From positions 1-32,480 of the forward strand of contig JAUCBJ010007227.1 in NCBI GenBank assembly GCA_032718475.1: a DNA stretch of 32,480 bases. Direction: 5' to 3'. Below are positions 1-8,587 of the stretch, piece after piece; position 1 is the stretch's first letter, and each line of letters starts with the position of its first letter. This DNA comes from Nemertoderma westbladi. Lineage: Eukaryota; Xenacoelomorpha; Nemertodermatida; Nemertodermatidae. A model generated the notes under the pieces. That model saw only the letters and a list, made by a program, of their open reading frames with translations, was not told the DNA's origin and did not search any database. The translations under genes and the position numbers were made by a program.

Positions 1-958
1 AAATGCGATTGTTACATTATTATCCAAATTTTTATACAAATTTAGGTGGTCGTTCACATGGTTCTCCCATCAAGAACTGAATAAATAATAGTTCATTAAA
101 ACCGCATTAAAATTTAACGCGGGAAGGAACTTATTATTAATGAATATCTTGTATAATTTTCAATCCAGGCACATATTATATGTTTTCCTGTAATTCTATT
201 GATGTGTGCCGCTTTCTGATGAAGTGGCAATTTTTTTTTTTTCTATTTTTTTATTTGGCCTATTTTTGAACAGATTATTAAAAATAAAGACCGCCACCGT
301 GCCACCTACTGTACTGTACAATATTTATATCAGTTTTAAGTAGGAGGCCTAATTCTGATATACAAGAATTATTAATTAATAACAAATTGAACATAAATTG
401 CAAGAATTATCGTTCTCTGTTGGCCTTATTAAATTTAATAAATAAACAAAATTCTAGAACATGTTATTTATTTTATGAGTAGGTGAGCAACAGCGGTATG
501 CCTATATAATATCTCTATTGCATTTCTATTCATACATAAGCAAAATGTTCCAGAATATTATGTATAAAGTAATAGAATAAGCTGAATAATTTCTCCACCA
601 GAAAACTATCACATTTATTGGTAAATTGTCAAATCAATTAAATGAGGAGAGGGATCCAAAACAGAGATACTTTATATCAGAGCAGAACAGCATGTACTGT
701 AGGCTATGATAGTAAATAATACCAAACCGAAACCAATAAACGATATAATTAGGAGGGTAATAACAGTGGATGTAACATTTACAACCGAGTGAATCACAGT
801 GTGGTATGTTTTAAAGTGTGACGTAATAATCAGGATGAGGCGTGAGTATAGAGGGTGACGGCCAAACCCAGTTTAGATACTGCATATTGATAAGACCAAA
901 CAATGGTACAATAAATACTGTAGGAATTACATCTGTAATACTGTAGTGCGTACGGGAT
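1..958. other. AT-rich non-coding DNA
   Basis: I see no gene or recognisable element here. The stretch is AT-rich with short homopolymers, including a T-run near 231-250. The 3' end may contain more of the decayed retroelement that becomes readable from 959, but I could not follow it upstream. Confidence 0.5.
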
Positions 959-1636
959 GGACTGGCTCTCCGTTATGGACGCCCCTTAGTTAACGCTCCA
1001 TCAACATCTGATGGATCGGATGAGGGGAAAACTTCACTACTACCCACGGACAGGATTGTAAGAAAGGTGGACTGGTCACTTTGCGGCACAATGATGTGCG
1101 AGATGCTCAGGGAGACCTGTTCAGTCTCGCATTTTCAGGTTCATGCATCTTACGGGAGCCTGGAATTCGAGAGACGGATGAGGAGAGAGGTGCGCCAGGC
1201 TTTCGTGCTGATCTCAGTGTCCGTGGCTATTGGCAGCCTCAGATGAGGGCATTATTATTTGATGTCCGAGTCGTTGACTCCGATGCCCCCTCATACGAGG
1301 CTCGTACAGTAGTTGCGGTGCTGCCCGATTCCAAGACACAGAAGAAGGCCGAGTATTCGGACGCATGTTCCCTTCGTCAGGCAGACTTCACCACTCTGGT
1401 GGTCGGTCACCGTGGATGGTATAGTCGCACCAGAATACGCGAGGAACCAAGCTCGACTTGTCGAGATCCTCGCTGAGAAGTGGGGTAAGCCTTACTCTCG
1501 AGTTATGGGATGGGTGCGAGCACGACTATCGTTTGCTGTGTTGCGAGCAACATGTGCCTGTTTCCGCTCGTCCCGGACACGATGGAGGAACATTGGAGTG
1601 GAAGATGGTGCTGGCCTTCCAACTGTTTTGCATTGA
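959..1636 (+). pseudogene. decayed retroelement protein C-terminus
   Basis: Three reading-frame pieces line up as one decayed protein end. From 959 in frame 2 a piece contains ALRYGRPL. From about 1027 in frame 1 a CKKGG-LRHND segment is followed by DVRVVDSDAPSY. From about 1400 in frame 2 a piece reads VDGIVAPEY, then PYSRVMGWVRARLSFAV, and ends at a stop at 1634-1636. As I remember it, this motif order (Cys-Lys-Gly-Gly, RHN-RD, a D-[IV]-R-V-x-D strand, then an Arg-rich tail) occurs at the C-terminus of reverse-transcriptase-bearing proteins in many invertebrates. The cysteines expected before CKKGG are serines here. At least two frameshifts, near 1026 and 1400, show it is dead. The reverse transcriptase itself is not visible upstream. 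The retroelement clade is unknown to me. Confidence 0.6.
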
Positions 1637-1724
1637 TAAATGTTACCAAAGCAACTTTAACATTTATTTTAACTATTTTTAAATCATAATATACTTATAT
1701 TATTTTTATTATTGTTTATATGTT

Positions 1725-1911
1725 AGCCCCTGACACTCACACTCCCACCTAATCCACTACGAACTGAATATTTATTTATTTGTACTTCCCCCCTGTTTCA
1801 CTGTAGCCTACTTGGAGGCCGGTAGGTCCGCTGTTAGAGATAGAATATATGCAACTTAAGACTGCCCGTTCAATAGAAGTGGATTAGGTGGGACTGCGAG
1901 TGTCAGGGGCT
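1725..1911. repeat. inverted repeat, 34-bp arms
   Basis: Arm 1725-1758 is the reverse complement of 1878-1911 with about two mismatches, around a 119-bp centre. The right arm runs straight into the tRNA-like/hammerhead unit. The left arm is therefore probably the truncated 5' end of a second, oppositely oriented copy of that unit, cut just before the A box. A foldback element is the alternative. Confidence 0.7.
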
Positions 1912-1995
1912 AGTGGCTGAACTGGTTAGCGCTACTGATGAGGCCTGTTAGGCCGAAACGTACGTATAGCGCTGGTTCAACCCCCGGTGACGCGC
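1907..1995 (+). mobile_element. tRNA-like SINE or retrozyme head
   Basis: A polymerase III type-2 promoter pattern is present. The A box TGGCTGAACTGG (1914-1925) fits TRGYNNARYNGG at every position. The B box GGTTCAACCCC (1974-1984) fits GGTTCRANYCC. They start 60 nt apart, as in tRNA genes. The acceptor stem pairs poorly and the place of the anticodon arm is taken by a hammerhead core, so this is a tRNA-derived element and not a working tRNA. A short T-run follows at 2001-2006 and could terminate pol III. The right end of the element is undefined and no target-site duplication was found. A second, truncated and inverted copy probably lies at 1725-1758. Confidence 0.65.
1928..1973 (+). ncRNA. 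hammerhead ribozyme, type I, minimal stem III
   Basis: All conserved hammerhead parts are in order. Stem I 5' side is AGCGCTA (1928-1934), then the core CTGATGA (1935-1941). Stem II is GGCC/GGCC (1942-1945 and 1951-1954) closed by a 5-nt loop. GAAA follows at 1955-1958. Stem III has only two pairs (1958-1959 with 1964-1965) and a GTAC loop. The cleavage triplet is GTA, with the scissile bond after A1966. The stem I 3' side TAGCGCT (1967-1973) pairs perfectly over 7 bp and can extend by four G-U pairs outward. Hammerheads with such tiny stem III are known from Penelope-like elements and animal retrozymes, and usually cleave best as dimers. The expected product is a self-cleaved RNA with a 2',3'-cyclic phosphate. 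Confidence 0.85.
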
Positions 1996-2281
1996 TCCCA
2001 TTTTTTCCACTTCTGAACAAACCCATAATATTACACCTTTAATTATCGTTGCAACAGCTCACCTCCAATTTATTTAATAAATGATTAAGTAATTTAAACA
2101 GGAATTATTATTATTATTTTGTGCAAATAAGCAAGTTTTAGTGCATATAATTGGCATTGTAAAATAAATTAAAGTGTTGCGGATATCTAAAAATATAACA
2201 AGTTGGTTTGTGTGGGTGAAAGGGGTTATTATTGGGGGGTTTGCCAACAGTACTCACAGCTGAGTGGGGTAACTGACATTT

Positions 2282-2425
2282 TGGGAGTGTACATAGTTGA
2301 GGTGCTAACATTAGAACGGTTAGATGTTTAGTGCCGATTATTGCAAAATATGGGAGTGTACTGTACATAGTTGAGGTGCTAACATTAGAACGGTCAGGTG
2401 TTTAGTGACGATTATTGCCAATATT
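2282..2425. repeat. two-copy tandem duplication, about 70 bp
   Basis: 2282-2350 and 2351-2425 are near copies. Each contains GGGAGTGTAC, then CATAGTTGAGGTGCTAACAT, then TTTAGTG-CGATTATTGC. The second copy has a 4-bp insertion near its start. No coding content is seen. Confidence 0.85.
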
Positions 2426-2495
2426 GCGGTGTATTTAATGTCGTGGATTTGTATATAGTTTATTCTCAGGTGCATTTCTACATTAAATGTCACCT

Positions 2496-2630
2496 CTCTA
2501 GTTTACTCACCTTATCTCTTCCTAATGATTATTAATACTTAATTATTATATATTATTGGTGTTACACCAATAATATACAATAATAAAGTACTAATAATCA
2601 TTAGGAAGAGATAAGGTGAGTAAACTAGAG
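2496..2630. repeat. 135-bp near-perfect palindrome
   Basis: The left arm starting CTCTAGTTTACTCACC at 2496 is mirrored by the right arm ending GGTGAGTAAACTAGAG at 2630. The arms are about 67 bp each with roughly three mismatches and almost no loop; the centre near 2563 is the complementary TTGGTGT/ACACCAA. This is a foldback structure, either a MITE-like insertion or a palindromic rearrangement. I saw no clear target-site duplication and no open reading frame. Confidence 0.9.
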
Positions 2631-3138
2631 ATTATTCGCACGCTAAGTGAAATAACTTCTATTGGTGAGATATAGTAGCTATTCATACCCCATGACGAAA
2701 GATATCCCTTCAGTGACCTTAACTAGAGTTGGACTGAATGAATAGGCCTACAACAGGTGGTGCAACAGGTTTTTAATTGTCTCTCAAATGGTGTATCATG
2801 GAAACGCCCATGGATAAACCATGTGGTTTTATCAAGGCGTACTATATACAAGGCCATGCCATCGATTTAAGTGGGGGCGGTGACTGGGGGCAAGATTTTT
2901 TTACAACACTTTGATATTTTGATATGGGGAGAGTTCTATAAATTTTCATTTGCTGCAATTTGGTCATGGACTTAATTGAAGCATCCTCGTTAAGTAAGAT
3001 ACAAAATTTTATGGTAGCTAGTGTTTTAGGTAGGTTTAGCTAGTAATTTCGACACTGGTTCCGACAATCAATGAAAATAATGTTTCCGGCAATCAAAATT
3101 AATCCCTCTCCAGGAGAAAATCGACGCAAATATCTGCT
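2631..3138. other. non-coding spacer before the outer LTR
   Basis: No gene or repeat was recognised. It contains one TAGGCCTA octamer at 2743-2750 and ends at the start of the outer-element LTR. The last five bases, CTGCT (3134-3138), are a candidate target-site duplication of the outer element, but its partner was lost at the other end. Confidence 0.4.
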
Positions 3139-3826
3139 TGTGACGGGATCGTAGATCCCGACCGGGTTAGATTTATTACGCGTCACCGTTCTGCTGGGGC
3201 TGTTGAGCTATAGTCGTTTTGGCCGAAGGCCGTCGTTTGTCAAACGTCGTAGTTTGTGTTTCTCAATGTTAATGTTCCGAATGATAATAGCACAGAATCA
3301 GTACGTAATTGATATCACAATAGAGTATGACAGCTGTAAATCAGTAATAGATATTGATCGGTGATGATGGTGGCGGTGACGGTCGTAAGCTATGACCGGT
3401 CTGCAACTCTGTGATTAATGAACTGACCGGTAAATCAGTAATACAGAGTAGTTATATGATTGATACACACAGATATTGGTTTCACCTCTTACTCTAATTG
3501 GCCTTCTGTACCAGGTGGATGCTTTCCTATCTCTGATCACGTGCTTCCCTCCCTGCTATTGGCTAATATACTAATTGTCACTTTGGCACTCCCTGTGAGT
3601 GTTTCCCCCCGCCGCTAGCCTCTACTAGCTGTGCTCTCCCGGCAATGTGGTTTGACCTCTCACCTCTCTCTGTGGCTTTAGGGCTTGTGTCGCCCCCCCC
3701 CCCCCCCCCCAAATTTGGTTATGAGGTGAGATTATTATTGGTAATCTCGTTTCCCCAACTATATTGGTAAAATGCCACTGGTCTCATTTTCAGGTGGACA
3801 ATGCAATGGAATTGAATCCGCTTACA
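3139..3826 (-). repeat. 3' LTR of outer element B
   Basis: This 688-bp block starts TGTGACGGG and ends CGCTTACA on the plus strand, giving TG...CA ends. Its first half is repeated at 22837-23185. Its outer ends match the inner LTRs (TGTGACGGGATC at the left, GGAATTGAATCCGC at the right), so A and B belong to one LTR family with diverged middles. A run of 18 C lies at 3693-3710. A purine tract abuts its right edge on the minus strand, which identifies it as the 3' LTR of a minus-strand element. Confidence 0.85.
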
Positions 3827-3835
3827 CTCCCCCCC
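3827..3835 (-). promoter_or_regulatory. polypurine tract of element B
   Basis: On the minus strand GGGGGGGAG lies directly before the LTR terminal TGTAAGCGG. This is the expected primer site for plus-strand DNA synthesis and fixes the orientation of element B. The equivalent site in element A has been deleted. Confidence 0.75.
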
Positions 3836-3836
3836 A

Positions 3837-3863
3837 TGCTATCTTCCCAGTGAGAAGATAGCA
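3837..3863. repeat. 9-bp perfect hairpin beside the polypurine tract
   Basis: TGCTATCTT (3837-3845) pairs with AAGATAGCA (3855-3863) across a 9-nt loop. It starts one base from the purine tract. It may be a structured signal in the element RNA or chance. Confidence 0.6.
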
Positions 3864-4675
3864 TCAACCTTAAGTGCGCTTCAATTCCGCTGGAAACCAA
3901 TCTAATATCGGGTGTGGGGTGGAGTTCTTTTCTCGGGGTCGGCTTTCATGACCGCCCCCCCTGGGTATGTTATTAGTAACCCCCTTTGGTGCAGTCGCGA
4001 GCTATGTTGCACCAAGGTTTCTGGCGTCTCTGTTTGAGACAATTGTGCTCTCTCTGCATACAATTTTCCCAAACCTCACTCTAATCTTCATCACGGACCT
4101 CGCTGTCCCTTACTCTCTCTCTCACGGACCTTGTTGTCCTTTATTCTCTCTCTCACGGACCTCATTGTCCCTTAATCTCTCTCTCTCACGGACCACGTTG
4201 TCCCTTATTCTCTCTCTCACGGACCTCGTTGTCCCTTATTCTCTCTCCGATCCCTTGGGACTCTTCCTCTCTCACTGCTCGCTCCCCACACTTGAATTGC
4301 ACTGCTTTCACTCCCTCACATGTCACCACCTCCTTCCCATACTTCCCCCATACTCCTCTCATATTCCTCTCATGCTCATCTCATACTCCTCTCATACTCC
4401 TCTCATACTCAACCCATTTGCTCTCACTCTCCATGCCTGTGGTCCCCTCAACTGCCCCTCCTACTCATATCCCGGTAGTGCCCGTCTGGACGATTCTTAT
4501 CCCGCAGGATATGAGCTTTCACAATAAATCCTGAACTCCGCCCTGTTGTTCAATGACCACACTCTTCTCGGGACCCACGCATGTGTACATCATGTCAGTG
4601 GGATTCGTCTGAGTCTCGTCCTGCTGTTCTAGTCAATTAGTCCCAAGTCCCAGTAGCTAATTGGAAAAAGGTTGT
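3864..4675 (-). other. 3' untranslated region of element B with tandem repeats
   Basis: There is no credible gene. 4091-4255 is a pyrimidine-rich tandem array of about five 31-bp units built on CACGGACCTCGTTGTCCCTT. 4340-4425 is a short 12-bp array of CATACTCCTCT. The segment 4034-4070 matches the inner element at 6113-6150, and 4627-4668 (AGTCCCAGTAGCTAATTGG) matches 6445-6485, so this region is homologous to the 3' untranslated region of element A. Confidence 0.65.
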
Positions 4676-4780
4676 ACGGTATATATTATATAATATATAT
4701 ACGAGTTATATATATAATAATTAATTATTATAATTATATATTATATACATTATATTATATTACCCCCCCCCCCCCCACCC
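4676..4780. repeat. AT-dinucleotide tract followed by poly-C
   Basis: About 85 bp of almost pure A/T with TATATA runs is followed by 14 C at 4763-4776. It stands where element A has the start of its third gene, so it may mark the internal deletion point of element B. Confidence 0.7.
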
Positions 4781-4949
4781 CGCTCGGAGGTGATATGACT
4801 CGTCACTCCTGGTCTCGCCCGTTTCACTCTCTCTCCACCTTTCTCTTCTTTACTAACCTCTCCTCCATCACGAACTTTCCCGCGCTCACCCAATTGGTGG
4901 GGCCTTACAAAGGCTCAATTTAAGTGAGTGCCATTAAACAAGATGTTAC

Positions 4950-5540
4950 AAGTTTCGTTCAGTAATGGCCTTCCTCCTACCTTGTTCTTTCTTTCGTGCC
5001 AATATTCCCCTATTTTATTTAGTAAATTTTACTTCATCTATGTTCCACCCTGCCTGTGCTATTATCCTATCTACCTTCCTAGTTCATCACGTGGCGCCCT
5101 CAGTGCCCACAACTTCTAACTTCTACGGTACTATGTACCCTACTGCTGCTCACTACATGGCGCCCTCAGTGCCCACAACTTTCTATAGTACTTGCTATGT
5201 ACTTTACTGCTCCCCTACACCTATTTCCTCTACCTCGACTTCCTCTACATCTACTTACGGTATGCGTACATACCCCCCTCACTTCCTCACGTGATGCCCT
5301 CAGTGCCCACAGGTTTCTCACACTCCATATTCTTCGGCTACGGTATGCGTACATACCCCCCCCCCCCTCACTTTTTGCCCTCTCTACTACTCCCTATATG
5401 GCACCCTTTGTGCCCATCTCTACTAGCACCAGCACCTCTCTCTGGCTGCTGGTAGGTGGCACCCTTTGTGCCCACCTCTACTACTCTCTACATGGTACCC
5501 TTTGTTCCCATCTCTACTACCCCCAGCACCTCGTTGGCTG
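4950..5540. repeat. degenerate tandem repeats with GGCACCC/GTGCCCAC motifs
   Basis: Repeated blocks contain TGGCGCCCTCAGTGCCCACA or TGGCACCCTTTGTGCCCA with TATGCGTACATACCCCC and CTCTACTACTC between them. Spacing is irregular, roughly 60-110 bp. The same units resume at 20993-21090 on the other side of element A, showing that A inserted in this array. Short open frames on the plus strand here are by-products of the repeats. Confidence 0.75.
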
Positions 5541-5545
5541 GGGGT
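5541..5545. repeat. target-site duplication GGGGT, left copy (element A)
   Basis: GGGGT directly precedes the left LTR TGTGACGG and is repeated directly after the right LTR at 20988-20992. Five bases is the usual BEL/Pao duplication length. Confidence 0.85.
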
Positions 5546-6115
5546 TGTGACGGGATCAAGGGGTCCTGACCGGTTGATTAAGTTACGCGTCACCGTATGG
5601 TTAAGAAAGATAGTAGTTTGTTGTTGTCGCTTTGATATTGTTATAGAACTAAACGGATAATACGTATGATAGCACAGTTGATGGGATAACTGACCGGTAA
5701 ATGAATATAATGATATAGTATACAGTGGTGGTGACGGTGATGGTGCAAAATGTCACCGGTCTGCACTGAGTGACTGAGTAAACTAAACTGACCAGTATGG
5801 TATACAATATAATGATATATGTGATTGCTACTCCTACTTTACTGTGGCCTGTTAATCTAGCGGATGCTTTCCTCGCCCCCATTGGCTAATAACCTACTTC
5901 ACGCCTCTCACCTCTGTGGGAGTGCTTCCCACCCGCTGCTGTTGGTTTCCCTCTCGAGGTGGTTTGACCTCTAACCTCCCTTTGTGTGGCTCTTTGGGGT
6001 TTGTTGTCCCCTTTATTGGGTGTGATACGAGATTGATTGCTATTAATCTCGTATCTCCAATATTGCTGAAAAAGTCGCCACTCCCCAACTTTATGGGGTA
6101 ATGAGGCGGAATTGA
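5546..6115 (-). repeat. 3' LTR of inner element A, end-deleted
   Basis: It matches 20407-20976 with about 18 substitutions and no indels over 570 bp, by eye. The last 11 bases of the LTR (ATCCGCTCACA in the right copy) are missing. Sequence continues at once with GACAATTGTGG, which in element B lies about 200 bp inside the LTR edge. A deletion has therefore removed the LTR terminus, the polypurine tract and the adjoining internal DNA. The motif TTGA is present at both breakpoints. Confidence 0.9.
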
Positions 6116-6573
6116 GACAATTGTGGTCTCCTCTCTCACAATTTTTAGTCTCCACTCCACTCTAACAAATTCTGACTTCTCTCTACTTCCACTCTAACTG
6201 ACTCTAACTTCTCTCTACTTTCGGACCTCTTTGTCCCTCACTCTGCCTCTTACTCCCCCACCCCCCCACATTTGAATCGCACCCGTAATCTCTTCACACG
6301 CCTCAACACCGCCTCTCACTATCTTCCCTGTGTTCTATACTCGACCCTTACTCATTCCGCTCTATTTGCTCCCGACGAACCTCACCCTCCCCTTCCGTGC
6401 CGTCGCACTCAAGAAGTGTGAGTCGCCCAGTGCCTCGTCCCATCATAGTGAATTAGTCCCCAGTCCCAGTAGCTAGTTGGAAAAGGTTACATGACTATAG
6501 TACTTACTTTGATTATATTGGTTATATGATTATATTCTAATGATTATTACATACGTACATACTAATTGCACTT
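6116..6573 (-). other. 3' untranslated region of element A
   Basis: It is non-coding and pyrimidine-rich on the plus strand, with a partial duplication of CTCTAAC-TTCTCTCTACTT at about 6163-6225. It shares blocks with element B (4034-4070 and 4627-4668). Nothing else is recognised. Confidence 0.6.
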
Positions 6574-8587
6574 TTAATTAAATTTGCACTTAGGAGTTCG
6601 TATTACTTCACATGTGGTGCCTTCCAGGCATCCCCACATCTCCCCTTCCAAGTTCAAGTTCGTTCCTCCTGTCTTTGGGAACCATCTCAGTTCCTTCCCT
6701 CTGTCGTCGTCCTGTCTCGGTCGCTTCCTGGTTGTCGCCGCTCCCTTGTTCTTGTCCTCCTTAAGGTTCCTCATCCTTGCCGTCACTTCTCTACTGATTC
6801 CCGTCGTCGATTCCTTGGGCGCTAGTGTTATTAGCTCCCGGTATCACTTCGCAGGTGGCCCTTCCGCATGCCCCTGCTGCTTCCTCCTAGTGGCGTCCCA
6901 TAGGATCACCTTCATGGCCCGCAGCACATGCTCCGCCAGGAAATCTCTGAACTCTCCTCGGTTCTCTGGCATCCACCTATCTAAATACCTTTGTGTATTC
7001 ATCATTCCCGCATACGACGCCGCTGTTGATACTTCTTGATAAGTAAACGGAAGCCTCCGTTTGATGATTTCCAGGTGGGCCTCCTGGTTAATATTAAAGA
7101 AACCCCACCGGAATTCCTGGGCCTTCATCTGCTGCCGCGTCATAACGCCGACATCGGCCCACTCCTCGAAGATCTTAAACTTCTCCTCATCGTCCATCCA
7201 GTCGCACTGGCGTCTGTAGTGCCCCCGGAAGTTGCACTTAGAGCACGGTTGTGCAACCGTGGACACACCCCCATCCTATGACTCGACTCGCAGCAGTAGG
7301 GGCAGCTCGTCCCCTTCTGGAATCAATACAAGCAGCTACTTTCCTGGTGAGTAAGTCTCCCGCAGTAATCGCAGCCGTGTACCAACGCGTCCCGCTCCAA
7401 GTCGCCTTGTGCCCCAAGCGATCTCCTCGGTCTATGGAGCTGCTGGTAGGCGATCTTCTGTACATTAGTGTCTCGACCAACCTGATGGTGCTCCCCGCGA
7501 AATCCATCGCCGGGTCCTCATGCACCCAGGCCCGCTTGCTGGGTCTATCCCAGAAGGCCCTCGCCCCGCTGGCCGTCACCACACTCCCGCCAACCCAGGC
7601 TGTGTCTGAGTAGCCGATTCTCCCGATGGGCGGCATCTCCCCGAACTCTCCCCTTTCTTCTGCCTCCCTCCTCTCTCGTCTAGCGATTTCTTCCAATCGC
7701 TTTCCCTCTTGTCTATCCGCCTCTAGCTTCTCCCACCTCTGATATGGTGTATCCACCTCCCTGTCTACTAGATATCGGCAGTTGTAGTATACCGACTCGC
7801 CCTTCAGCCCCGGGTGGTCTACCAGACCCTCGAAAGCCACTTTGAAGGCTCTTCTGTAGTTCAGGGGTGATCCCGATAGCAGAAACGCCATTGGTTCCCT
7901 TTCGATAACCATGGCCATGAATAGGTTTAGCAAAACTATCATTATCCAATCCTCCTGTAGGATATATTGTTTCTGATATATCTTTATCGCTCCTCTCCGG
8001 AATTGATACACCTCCTGTTTCCCCGGCCTCGCTCCCCACTTCAGCGAGTTCGCCAACTCCGCTCCATACTCCTCCCTGAATTTACCCCAGTCCATTGGTT
8101 TGTGGCAAACGAGCCCCATTAGCTGGCCCATCGCTACCGCTCTGCAATGTACTGTGTACTCCACTAGTCCCAACCCGGCTGGCCCTGTCATAGCCATGTA
8201 GAACGTTTGCATGTCCAGGAGGTTGGGGGTCTCCAGACCGATGATCCTCTCCACATCGTCGCAGATCGCCGATCCCACCTTTATCGTCGACTTCTCTCTT
8301 ACCACATTCTGCACCGCCCTCGGCAACCGGTTCAACTTCGCCCCGTTCTTCTTCCCATACGTTCCCAGATCGAACAGGAATATGTCCCCATTTGGCGCAG
8401 CCAAATGTAGGAGTATGGTTCTGGCCAACCTCGCTGACCCTCTTCTCGAACCCTCCTCGTCTTCCACGTTCCCTTTGTCATCTAGGACCATGTATCCTTC
8501 CCTGCTGACGGACTCTACGAACCTCTTCCAGTCCTTTCTCGGTGGTTCCCTCGGATACTTCGGTATCCCAAACTTTTGAACGCTAGG
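6574..8587 (-). pseudogene. third gene of element A: exonuclease-like domain plus three CCHC zinc knuckles
   Basis: An open frame runs leftward from just after a stop at 8588-8590; the first ATG is at 8489-8491. The strand GYMVLDD begins before that ATG, so the true start is upstream or spliced. The next 100 residues read like a DEDD 3'-5' exonuclease: LDDKGN (motif I-like), LLHLAAPNGDIFLFDL, KVGSAICDDVERI (motif II-like), then NLLDMQ. The glutamate usual two residues after the motif I aspartate is absent, so it may be a pseudo-exonuclease of the Egalitarian/EXD1 kind. A charged region rich in R/E follows. Three knuckles of form CX2CX4HX4C are at 7373-7332, 7304-7263 and 7245-7204, then a helical segment and a basic tail ending at 6574. 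Lesions: frameshift near 7466, stop 7323-7325, frameshift near 7262, stop 6844-6846. No signal peptide or membrane span is seen, so it is not env. The gene as a whole is unknown to me. Confidence 0.6.

Noticed and set aside
1907-1995. Functional tRNA gene
   Set aside because: Promoter boxes fit, but the acceptor stem pairs poorly and there is no anticodon arm; a hammerhead core occupies that place.
2138-2368. Minus-strand 76-codon open frame
   Set aside because: It overlaps a tandem duplication, has no recognisable motif and no supporting signals.
3967-4527. 186-codon plus-strand open frame, Leu/Ser/Pro-rich
   Set aside because: It is a translation of pyrimidine-rich tandem repeats in the 3' region of element B, antisense to the element. 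No motif, poor complexity.
7238-8491. Third gene as an envelope protein
   Set aside because: No signal peptide, no transmembrane span, no cysteine pattern of glycoproteins. Zinc knuckles and the exonuclease-like strand order point elsewhere.
6584-8579. Several plus-strand open frames of 67-151 codons
   Set aside because: They are antisense shadows of the third gene of element A, which has clear domain motifs on the minus strand.
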